This document shows, in pieces, positions 18,742 through 26,370 of a stretch of DNA of 53,070 bases (positions are counted from its first letter, which is position 1; each line of letters starts with the position of its first letter). Position numbers and translations under genes: made by a program. The stretch spans positions 1 to 53,070 of the forward strand of contig REDR01000076.1 of the NCBI GenBank assembly GCA_007693385.1. The letters run 5' to 3'. Below the pieces are notes generated by a model that was not told where the DNA came from, did not search any database, and saw only the letters and a program-made list of their open reading frames with translations. This DNA comes from Anaerolineaceae bacterium. GTDB taxonomy: Bacteria > Chloroflexota > Anaerolineae > Aggregatilineales > Phototrophicaceae.

Positions 18742-20103
18742 CTAATTCATCATCGCCCGAATAGCGTCCAGCAATTCATCGTTGCTGGGGATGATCGAAG
18801 AATATTTCAGTTGACCGTTGATGTAGATGCTCGGCAAGTTGGCGACGCCCATCTTCATACATCTGGCGACGTTTTCGCGCTCGGTGAATTTGTATTCCAC
18901 AATGTCCACCGGCACGCCAATCTCCTTGACCGCCCGCGTCGCCGCACCGAACATGTAGGTACATGCGGCGCATGTCTCCGAGTCCAGCGTGAACACCTCA
19001 ACCAGAGGCCGCTCCAGATTATCGTAATCCGGCAATGTCACTTCGATGTTGAATGTGTCGGGCGACTCGTAGTTCGCCAGCATCGCGCTGACGCGCTCCG
19101 GATCGCGTATCGCCTCCACAATGCCGATCACGTTTTCAATCGGCACATCGTAGGGCATATCACAGCCGGGCGCGATGATTAGATTGTGCGTGGAGAGATT
19201 CGCCAGCATATCCACCGCGAATTTCATGTTGTCCTGTTGTGTGCCCAATAGCATGACGGTTGTTAGTGGGATGTTGCCGCCGATGACCACATCGTAGCGG
19301 TCAGTGATCGCTTTCGCTTCCAGCAGGTTGATATTCTCGTCAATGCCGATGGAGTCCGGCTTTGTCTGGCACATCGCTTCGATGTTTTTAGTGGCATCAC
19401 CGCACACGAAGAAAGACGAAAGCGAGCCGGATGTGCGGATGTGATCGAAGATGTCAGTATACGGCACGGCCAAGAATTGCTCGAAGTGGCGCGGGCCGAT
19501 CTGCGATACTAGCGGATCAACTATTGCGATGACATCCATACCGGCTTCGACGTAGAAGTCGGTCAGGCGGTTAGTGACCGCTGTCGTGTAGTCGATCAAC
19601 GTTTGCAGGGCGTCGGGGTTCATCATCATATCCATGAAGATTTCCGTGCCGCGCAGATGCGAAGCCAGCGTCAGCGGGCCACACACCAGACCATACAACG
19701 CGGTCTTTTCGCCAACCGCCGCTTTCATCCGCGCCATCACATCCAGCACGATGGGCAAGCGCCCGTCGCTTTTTTGCGGCAGATAGTCCGGCACTTGCAG
19801 ATCACCGGCCAACGGGTGCGACGCGACGGAGGGCGGCGCTTTATCCGCCCACAGCAGATCACAGCCCAGAATTTCGGCCTCAATTTGCAGGTCAAACAAT
19901 ATCGGCTGGCCGTCCGGATCGTAAACGCGGTTGACTTCCATCAACGCCTCAAATAACTTGTCAGCGTCGGTCAGCACTTCAGTCGCGCTATAGCCCTTCA
20001 ATTTGCCCGCGTGAATACCGGCAAACGGCAACCACGGCACAGCATCCACCGGCTCACGGCGCAGAGTCGCTAGCAAGCGCTCTTTATTGGTCATCTTGCT
20101 CAT
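18742..20103 (-). CDS. UroD-family methyltransferase-like protein fused to a thioredoxin-like domain
   Basis: A 453-residue two-domain protein. Residues 1-345 are a UroD/MtaA/CmuA-type barrel (TNKERLLATLRREPVDAVPWLPF). Zn-methyltransferases of this superfamily carry HxC plus a later Cys. Here the first motif is FFVCGD (C234, with F232 where His is expected) and the second is IIAPGCDMPYDVPIENV (C314). Residues about 365-453 form a thioredoxin/glutaredoxin-like domain with active site C378-A-A-C381 and the cis-proline motif NLPSIYING. The frame is open upstream into xylA; the ATG at 20103 with AAAGGA 10 nt upstream is preferred. It may move methyl groups from the operon's corrinoid domain, or use the CxxC pair to reduce or transfer thiols. 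No described function is assigned. Confidence 0.78.
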   Translation of the reverse strand: MSKMTNKERLLATLRREPVDAVPWLPFAGIHAGKLKGYSATEVLTDADKLFEALMEVNRVYDPDGQPILFDLQIEAEILGCDLLWADKAPPSVASHPLAGDLQVPDYLPQKSDGRLPIVLDVMARMKAAVGEKTALYGLVCGPLTLASHLRGTEIFMDMMMNPDALQTLIDYTTAVTNRLTDFYVEAGMDVIAIVDPLVSQIGPRHFEQFLAVPYTDIFDHIRTSGSLSSFFVCGDATKNIEAMCQTKPDSIGIDENINLLEAKAITDRYDVVIGGNIPLTTVMLLGTQQDNMKFAVDMLANLSTHNLIIAPGCDMPYDVPIENVIGIVEAIRDPERVSAMLANYESPDTFNIEVTLPDYDNLERPLVEVFTLDSETCAACTYMFGAATRAVKEIGVPVDIVEYKFTERENVARCMKMGVANLPSIYINGQLKYSSIIPSNDELLDAIRAMMN

Positions 20104-20125
20104 AATATCATGTCCTTTTCCGACA

Positions 20126-21292
20126 TCAACGGACTCCGAGCAGTAGCTCGATAGTGAGTTGGTCGAGTTGCTCATACGGATAGTTACGCTGACCGAGCGC
20201 GTCGCGGTCAAATGTCATGCCGCGCAGGGCTTGTGCTTTTTCCGGCGTGTACGCGCCCAGCACATCATTCATCGCGCCATCATCGGCGTGAATTTCCGCC
20301 AGCAATGCTTGAATCTCGGTGTCAGCGTTGAAGCGCTCAACCTTCTCTTTGAGGATTAAGTACGTCCGCATACAGCCCCGCGCAAACGATTTCACGTCGT
20401 CATAGCCGGATGTGCGGTAAGCGTGCGCGTCGAAGTGACGACAGCCGTCATAGCCGACATCTTCGAGGAATTTGACGAGGAAGAACGCCTGCTTGAGCAT
20501 CGCTGAACCGAAGCGGAAGTCTTGATCGTAGCGGCCAAACATCTGGTCGTTGAGATCAATGTGGAATAGTTTGCCCGCGCCGTAAGCCTGCGCGACGGCG
20601 TGCATGAAGTTCAGCCCGGCCATGTGCTCATGCGCGACTTCCGGATTCACGCCGACCATATCCGCATGATCTAGCGTATTGATGAAAGCCAGCAATGCGC
20701 CGACGGTGGGCAGATAGATGTCGCCGCGTGGCTCGTTGGGCTTCGGCTCTAACGCGAATTTCAGGTCATAGTCCTGATCTTTGACGTATTCACACAGGAA
20801 GTTGAGCGCTTCACGGAAGCGCTTCTCGGATTCCAGCGCGTCTTTCGTCGCATCGCTCTCCACGCCCTCGCGCCCACCCCAGAATACGTATGTCGTCGCG
20901 CCCATCTCCACGCCGAGATCAATGGCGTTCATCGTCTTTTGCAGTGCATAAGCCCGCACCCGTGCATCATTGGCGGTGAATGCACCATCCTTAAACGCCG
21001 GATCAGTGAAAAGATTGGTCGTCGCCATCGGCACGACGATACCGGTATCATCCAACGCTTGCTTAAAACTGCGCTTGATCGCGTCCGCTTCGGCTGGCGT
21101 GGCGTCAATCGGGATCAAGTCATCATCGTGAAAGTTGACCCCCCACGCGCCGACTTCCGCCAGCATGTGGACAATCTCCACCGGTGAGATTTTAGTGCGT
21201 GTTGGCTCGCCGAATGGATCGCGCCCGGGATTGCCCACCGTCCACAATCCAAAGGTGAATTTATGTTCCGGTTTAGGTGTATAGTCTGACAT
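20126..21292 (-). CDS. xylA: Xylose isomerase
   Basis: Interconverts D-xylose and D-xylulose (often also glucose/fructose). The 388-residue TIM-barrel protein resembles the shorter, actinobacterial-type class I enzymes: [18 protein letters not shown] at the N-terminus, catalytic VNFHDDD, metal-binding [36 protein letters not shown] and RHFDAHAYR. The ATG at 21292 is chosen over an in-frame TTG one codon earlier because AAGGA is 7-8 nt from the ATG. The gene lies between the methyltransferase-corrinoid fusion (118 bp upstream) and the UroD-thioredoxin gene (22 bp downstream), so it is co-transcribed with corrinoid-system genes. Its partner xylulokinase is at 16077. Confidence 0.93.
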   Translation of the reverse strand: MSDYTPKPEHKFTFGLWTVGNPGRDPFGEPTRTKISPVEIVHMLAEVGAWGVNFHDDDLIPIDATPAEADAIKRSFKQALDDTGIVVPMATTNLFTDPAFKDGAFTANDARVRAYALQKTMNAIDLGVEMGATTYVFWGGREGVESDATKDALESEKRFREALNFLCEYVKDQDYDLKFALEPKPNEPRGDIYLPTVGALLAFINTLDHADMVGVNPEVAHEHMAGLNFMHAVAQAYGAGKLFHIDLNDQMFGRYDQDFRFGSAMLKQAFFLVKFLEDVGYDGCRHFDAHAYRTSGYDDVKSFARGCMRTYLILKEKVERFNADTEIQALLAEIHADDGAMNDVLGAYTPEKAQALRGMTFDRDALGQRNYPYEQLDQLTIELLLGVR

Positions 21293-21309
21293 CAAGTTTT
21301 CCTTTCAGT

Positions 21310-21357
21310 GGCGCACGGTGCGCCTATTTGATGAAGGGCGCAACACTGTGCGCCCTT
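21310..21357. repeat. Two REP-like palindromes before xylA
   Basis: GGCGCAC/GTGCGCC (7-bp arms, one-base centre, 21310-21324) and AAGGGCGCA/TGCGCCCTT (9-bp arms, 6-nt loop, 21334-21357) lie in the 118-bp gap between the fusion gene and xylA. They share the GGCGCA-type core with the palindromes near 8830. In the leftward transcript they would fold as two adjacent hairpins just before the xylA ribosome site and may act as an mRNA processing or stability boundary. Confidence 0.65.
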
Positions 21358-21410
21358 GTCTTTATCGCTACACATTTCATCAAGCCCTATCTGATAGCGT
21401 CTATCAACGC

Positions 21411-23363
21411 TCAGATGGCTAGTAATTCTTTGGCTTTGCGGACGGCGGAACTGGCATCCGGCGCGAAGTCGTCCGCGCCGATTTCATCGACGAAAGTCTG
21501 CGTCACGCCTGCGCCGCCCACCATGATCTTGACCTGATCGCGCAGTCCGGCGGATTGGATCGCTTCGATGATCTTCGCCATCATCGGCATGGTCGTCGTC
21601 AGCAGAGCCGACATGCCGACCAGTTGCGGTTGATGCGTCTGGATGGCCTCGACGAATTTCTCCGGCGGCACATCCGGCCCCAGATCAATCACCTCAAAGC
21701 CCGCACCTTCCCACATCATCGCCACCAGATTTTTACCGATGTCGTGCAAGTCGCCCTTCACCGTGCCGATGATCGCCACCGCTAACGGCGACGTGCCACC
21801 TTCGGCCAGCTTGGGGCGCAACACTTTCATGATGCCTTGCGTACTGATCGCAGACGCCATCATCTCCGGCAGGAAGTACTCGCCACATTCAAATTTGCCG
21901 CCGACGATCTCCATGCTCGGCACGACGATCTTGGTTACGATGTCCGTCGCGGGCGTGCCAGATTCGAGCGCTTCTTCGGTCAGGGCAACGGCCTGCGGCA
22001 TGTTGCCGACGATGATGGCTTCCTGTATCTGCAAGAGTGCCTGTGGCATGGCATCACGCTCCGCCGCGAGTGCGGCGGCCTCTTCAGGCGTCAAAGCCTG
22101 CCCCGCCATGTACGCATCGGGGCTGGCATTGATGCTAACGGGAACTTCGGGAGCTGACGGATAATCTTCCCAATAAGATTCGGGGCGGCGTCCGGGCGCG
22201 TTGTCAGCCTCGTAGACGCCGTATTCCTGTATAGCTTCCCACATAGCGATGATGTTTTCTGGCGGTACGTTGGCCTGTATGTTGTGGACTGCCGCCGCAA
22301 CAAAGCCGCCGCCGGGCGCGAGATCGTCAACGCGGCGGCGTACTTCATCCTTAACCTGCTTTGGCGTGCCATCGGTAAAGACGCCCTGCGTATCCACCGC
22401 GCCACCCCAGAAAACGATCTGATCGCCAAAATCGCGCTTAAGCGCTTTGGATTCCATGCCCGTCGCGCTGACCTGCACCGGATTGATGATGTCAAAGCCG
22501 GATTCGATCAGGTCGGGGATGATGTCACGGATCGCGCCGCAACAGTGATAGAAAATCTTGGCGTCGGTACGCGCTTTGATGAAATCGCAGATTTTCTTGT
22601 GGCGCGGCTTAATCATCGAGCGATAAACTTCCGGGCTGACCAGCAGACCGAATTGTCCGGCCACGTCGTCGGCTTCCTGCACCACGTCGACGTAATCACC
22701 GAGCATCGGCAAGGCGATCTCCCAGTAAGCGAGTTTCAGGTCAACGATGGTGTCCATCAAATACTCGATCCATTCCCGATTGTTGACCAGATCGGGATAA
22801 ACCTTTGCATAGCCGCGCGTCCAGCAGGTAATCTCGAAGAAGCCCGCCGCCATGCCGCCAGCGATAACTAACTCGCCTAAATCTTCGGCCACCCGCCGCG
22901 CATTCTCGCGCAGGCCGACGAATCGCGCCGGATCAGTAGGATTCGGCCATTTGAAATTTTTGATGTCGTCAATGCTGGTCGCTTCTGAAAGCGGATGATC
23001 GAACATATCATAGAAGAAGCCGCCCTCTTGCGGCATCCGCCAGCCAATATGCCATTCATCATGAAAGAAGTCGTAGCCGGGCAGATCGGTACTGTTGATG
23101 TCGATGTTAAACGTGGCGGACGAACGCGGCGCGACATTACGAGCATCGCATCCGAGTTTCTCGCGCACGTCATCGTCAACGGTGGCGATTTGCTGGAAAA
23201 TGTCCATCACCTGCGTCTCTTTTTCCGGCAGGCCGAGATATTGCCGCAAACGCCGATAAGCGTGAACGTTGATACTAGTCAACACCGTGCCACCCAGATC
23301 AAACGGAACGCGATCCGGTTCGCGGTGGTTTAAGGCTAATTTTGTGCGCTCTCGTGAATTCAT
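21411..23363 (-). CDS. UroD-type methyltransferase fused to a corrinoid-binding domain
   Basis: A 650-residue protein that joins what are normally two polypeptides. Residues 1-382 are a UroD-superfamily methyltransferase (NSRERTKLALNHREPDRVPFD; zinc-type motif FYHCCGAIRDIIPD with H273 and C275; VHNIQANVPPENIIAMWEAI). A linker (about 383-440) leads to a methionine-synthase/MtaC-like module: a helical cap (LLQIQEAIIVGNMPQAVALTEEAL) and a B12 Rossmann domain with the cobalt-ligand motif D538-L-H540-D-I-G543 and GGAGVTQTF. Known MT1/corrinoid systems take a methyl group from a methylated substrate onto Co(I). Its place between a sugar transporter and xylA suggests a methylated sugar; this is inference. 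The ATG at 23363 has GGAG 9 nt upstream. Confidence 0.88.
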   Translation of the reverse strand: MNSRERTKLALNHREPDRVPFDLGGTVLTSINVHAYRRLRQYLGLPEKETQVMDIFQQIATVDDDVREKLGCDARNVAPRSSATFNIDINSTDLPGYDFFHDEWHIGWRMPQEGGFFYDMFDHPLSEATSIDDIKNFKWPNPTDPARFVGLRENARRVAEDLGELVIAGGMAAGFFEITCWTRGYAKVYPDLVNNREWIEYLMDTIVDLKLAYWEIALPMLGDYVDVVQEADDVAGQFGLLVSPEVYRSMIKPRHKKICDFIKARTDAKIFYHCCGAIRDIIPDLIESGFDIINPVQVSATGMESKALKRDFGDQIVFWGGAVDTQGVFTDGTPKQVKDEVRRRVDDLAPGGGFVAAAVHNIQANVPPENIIAMWEAIQEYGVYEADNAPGRRPESYWEDYPSAPEVPVSINASPDAYMAGQALTPEEAAALAAERDAMPQALLQIQEAIIVGNMPQAVALTEEALESGTPATDIVTKIVVPSMEIVGGKFECGEYFLPEMMASAISTQGIMKVLRPKLAEGGTSPLAVAIIGTVKGDLHDIGKNLVAMMWEGAGFEVIDLGPDVPPEKFVEAIQTHQPQLVGMSALLTTTMPMMAKIIEAIQSAGLRDQVKIMVGGAGVTQTFVDEIGADDFAPDASSAVRKAKELLAI

Positions 23364-23393
23364 TATTGTTGCTCCATTATATTTCAAATCACG

Positions 23394-24698
23394 CTATGAT
23401 GAAGTCGGCACGGGCAATGTTGCTAACTGCCTTTCCGTCCCGTCATGGTGGGCGCGTGTCAGCAATATGACCGTCGCCACATCCGACAATTCGCCGATTT
23501 GCCGGTCAATCGTAACTGCGCGTAGCGGACTGACCGCCCCTAGCGATAGCGTCGCTCCGGTCTGGCCGTCGGCGGATACCCCGCGCAAAAGTAAATCGGC
23601 TTCATCGAATACGCCGAAACCGCCGCGCAAATGCCAGCCATCATCGGACGCGGTGAGCGTCGGCTGTGCTGTGCAGACTCCCGCCGGTTGCACGGCGAGA
23701 ATCGCGCCATCACAACGGCACGCGCCCCATTCAATCTGGAACGACGTTTTGCCATGAGGGGCGATTTCACGCAACGGGCTGAGGACTTCCGCTTCCATCA
23801 AGTAAATATCGCTGTCGGCATAGTTCAGGTTCGCCACCTGTCCCGCGCCAATCGTCCATATCTCAACCGAAGAGCCGTTGTCCGGATAAGGTTGTCCGGC
23901 TTCGTATGTGAACATCTTGGCGAAACCATACCCTTCCGCAGTGTTACTGAAGGCCACCCAACCGGCATCAGAATCCAGCCCGACCTTGCCGATATGCCAC
24001 ATATACGGCGCGAAAAATAGGCCGCTATCATCGGGCGTCTGCCATTGCGGATTATCCGGTTCGCCGAACATCACATGATAGCCGGACTCGAATTGGCTAT
24101 CGGGATTAAGCGGCGTGGTCATCACACAGCCCGGCTCGTGCGTCAACCGGCCATCCGTGCCGATGCGCTCGGCGCGTAGTTGAACCACATCCCAGATACT
24201 CCAGCAGATAGGGCGATCTTTGATGTTGTGGAACGTCAAATCCAGCGTCACACGGGTACTACCCGCCCGCAGACTCGCCCGCCGCACGATCTGAACGCCG
24301 GTGCGATGGTCGGGCGGGCTGGTCATGCCGATGTTGGCATATACATCATCGCCGGTTAATTCCGTCAGGCTATAGCGTCCGGTATCCAGTACCGGATCGG
24401 GCGGGCCGTGCCATTGTGTGTCATCATCCCAGCCTTGCGGTGCAGGCCATGTCTTATCGCCGCCGTAATTCTTCCACGCCGCCAACGAGCCATCGCCCTG
24501 ATTTTCTTCGGCGCTGAATAGTTGACCGGCTAGATCACGATCTACGAATAAGTAGGCATACTCGCCTAGATCATAGGCCATGATGCGCCCGCCAATCTCC
24601 GGCACCGCCACCAGACGAATCAGCCCGTTTTCCAGATGATAGGCATTCCAGCCCTTGAAGTCGGCCTGTCGGATCGCGCAACGAGAAACTTGTGTCAT
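23394..24698 (-). CDS. DUF4380-like, mutarotase-fold protein
   Basis: A 434-residue protein without signal peptide. The N-terminal half has the galactose-mutarotase-like pattern seen in DUF4380 proteins: LENGLIRLVAVPEIGGRIMAYDLG, then GDKTWPAPQGWDD, VTLDLTFHNIKDRPICWSIWDVVQL, and ENQGDGSLAAWKNYGG. The C-terminal part is beta-rich without a recognised motif. Its ATG overlaps the stop of the CUT2 ATPase gene by 4 bp (ATGA), so it is tightly coupled to the transporter. It is followed 30 bp later by the methyltransferase-corrinoid fusion. A sugar epimerase/mutarotase or sugar-binding role is plausible from the fold, but no function is established. The family call is from memory of its motifs. Confidence 0.68.
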   Translation of the reverse strand: MTQVSRCAIRQADFKGWNAYHLENGLIRLVAVPEIGGRIMAYDLGEYAYLFVDRDLAGQLFSAEENQGDGSLAAWKNYGGDKTWPAPQGWDDDTQWHGPPDPVLDTGRYSLTELTGDDVYANIGMTSPPDHRTGVQIVRRASLRAGSTRVTLDLTFHNIKDRPICWSIWDVVQLRAERIGTDGRLTHEPGCVMTTPLNPDSQFESGYHVMFGEPDNPQWQTPDDSGLFFAPYMWHIGKVGLDSDAGWVAFSNTAEGYGFAKMFTYEAGQPYPDNGSSVEIWTIGAGQVANLNYADSDIYLMEAEVLSPLREIAPHGKTSFQIEWGACRCDGAILAVQPAGVCTAQPTLTASDDGWHLRGGFGVFDEADLLLRGVSADGQTGATLSLGAVSPLRAVTIDRQIGELSDVATVILLTRAHHDGTERQLATLPVPTSS

Positions 24699-26233
24699 AG
24701 TTTTCCTGCCTCCTCCGCCGCTGAGATGGCGAAATCGTCACGGATGCCCGTCGCGTATTCCATTAAGCCTTCTTCAGTGGACTCCGGGCCGTCTACGATG
24801 CCGGTGATACGCCCTTCGGACATCACCACGATGCGATGCGACAGCGACATAATCTCCGGCAATTCAGAAGAGATCAACAGGATGCTGATTCCCTGTCGGG
24901 CGAGTTCGCGCATGAGTTCGTAAATTTCCGCCTTCGCGCCCACATCAACGCCGTGTGTAGGTTCATCTAAAATCAGCAATTTCGGTTCAGTCGCCAGCCA
25001 TCGCGCCAGCACCGTCTTTTGTTGATTGCCACCACTCAGACTACTGACCGGATTGTTGATTGACGCTAGTCGGATGTCTAACGTTTTCACCAGTTGCTTG
25101 ACCATGCCGCGCTCGCGTCCATAGTTGATCGTCTTGGTCGCCGACATACGCGGCAACTGTGCCATAGACATGTTATGCTGGATAGATAATCCCATGAATA
25201 AGCTGAGGACTTTGCGATCTTCCTGCACCATACCGATACCGGCTTTGATCGCCTGTGCAGGCGTGCTAAAGCGGACGGGCTTGCCGTCGAAGATGATGCG
25301 CCCGCTACTGAATTTATCCGCGCCGAAGATCGCACGGGCGACATCGCTACGCCCCGCACCAACCAGACCGGATAACCCTAGAATCTCGCCGCGCCGTATG
25401 TCAAAGCTGACATCATTGAAGCGCTTGCCGGTCAGATTACGGACTTCCAGCAGATTTTCGCTGGAATAAGTCTGCGGGATGTTGACCTGATCGCGGTCTA
25501 GCTCGCGCCCGACCATCATATTGATGATCTTCTGCTCGGTGGCCTCCGCCGTATCAATTGTATTGACGTATGCGCCATCGCGAAAAACGGTGATGCGATC
25601 AGATATTTCCAGCACTTCATCTAACTTGTGCGATACGTAAATTACCGGAATATCCTGCGCTTTCAGGCGCTCGATAACGTCGAACAAGCGCTGTGACTCC
25701 GATGCGGAGAGGGAAGAATTCGGCTCGTCCATGATGATGAGTCTCGCGTTGGTGGATAGCACCCGCGCAATCTCGATCAACTGGCGCTGGGAGATGGTCA
25801 AATCCTGTACCGGTGTGAAAACATCCACCTTCAAGTTGACCGCCTCTAGCGCTTTATGTGCCTGTTTTTTCAGCCGTCTCCAGTTGATGACGCCAAAGCG
25901 CGATTCCATGCGTCCGGTGAACAGATTCTCGATGACGCTCATGGACGGCATCATAGATAATTCTTGATGAATGACGGCGATACCGGCGTTTTGTGCTTCA
26001 TAGGGCGTCTTAAAGCGCACGTCATCCCCATTATAGATAACCGTGCCTTCGTCACGATGAACCGCGCCGCCCAAAATTTTAATCAGCGTTGACTTTCCCG
26101 CGCCGTTCTCACCAACCAGCGCATGAACTTCGCCGGGCTTCAAATCAAACCGCACACTCTTCAACGCCCGCACGCCGCCATAACGTTTGGAGACGCCATC
26201 CACCTGTAGAATATATTCGCTATTTTGGCTCAT
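24695..26233 (-). CDS. CUT2 sugar ABC transporter ATPase (RbsA/XylG type)
   Basis: A 512-residue double-NBD ATPase that drives monosaccharide import. The first half has Walker A GENGAGKST, the sequence LTISQRQLIEIARVL in place of a canonical signature, and Walker B LIIMDEPNSSLS. The second half has the usual degenerate P-loop GLVGAGRSD, an intact signature SLSGGNQQKTVLARWL and ILDEPTHGVDVGAK. This asymmetry is normal for RbsA/XylG/MglA. The frame extends 43 codons upstream, but ATG 26233 (MSQNSEYILQVDGVSKRYGG) begins the conserved region and has AGGA upstream. It lies 137 bp after the binding-protein gene and overlaps the DUF4380 gene by 4 bp. Confidence 0.93.
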   Translation of the reverse strand: MSQNSEYILQVDGVSKRYGGVRALKSVRFDLKPGEVHALVGENGAGKSTLIKILGGAVHRDEGTVIYNGDDVRFKTPYEAQNAGIAVIHQELSMMPSMSVIENLFTGRMESRFGVINWRRLKKQAHKALEAVNLKVDVFTPVQDLTISQRQLIEIARVLSTNARLIIMDEPNSSLSASESQRLFDVIERLKAQDIPVIYVSHKLDEVLEISDRITVFRDGAYVNTIDTAEATEQKIINMMVGRELDRDQVNIPQTYSSENLLEVRNLTGKRFNDVSFDIRRGEILGLSGLVGAGRSDVARAIFGADKFSSGRIIFDGKPVRFSTPAQAIKAGIGMVQEDRKVLSLFMGLSIQHNMSMAQLPRMSATKTINYGRERGMVKQLVKTLDIRLASINNPVSSLSGGNQQKTVLARWLATEPKLLILDEPTHGVDVGAKAEIYELMRELARQGISILLISSELPEIMSLSHRIVVMSEGRITGIVDGPESTEEGLMEYATGIRDDFAISAAEEAGKL

Positions 26234-26322
26234 ACTGAAAATTTGTCCTGTCAAACATTTTTTGAATTTAGTTATATCGGCGCAGGCATCAGACCGCGCT
26301 TTTGCATCTTGGCGTAAGCGAT

Positions 26323-26343
26323 GGGGAACGGCGAACCGTCCCC
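26323..26343 (-). other. Stem-loop after the CUT2 binding-protein gene
   Basis: On the minus strand GGGGACGG, a TTCG loop and CCGTTCCCC form a GC-rich hairpin (8 bp with one bulged base) 27 bases after the binding-protein stop. No T-tract follows. It probably protects the 3' end of binding-protein mRNA, as in other ABC operons. Confidence 0.55.
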
Positions 26344-26370
26344 CACTGCTGTTACAGATCATTCAACGTG

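Noticed and set aside
20104-20211. Upstream extension of the UroD-thioredoxin protein into xylA
   Set aside because: The extension is low-complexity, overlaps xylA, and homology with UroD starts at MTNKERLL.
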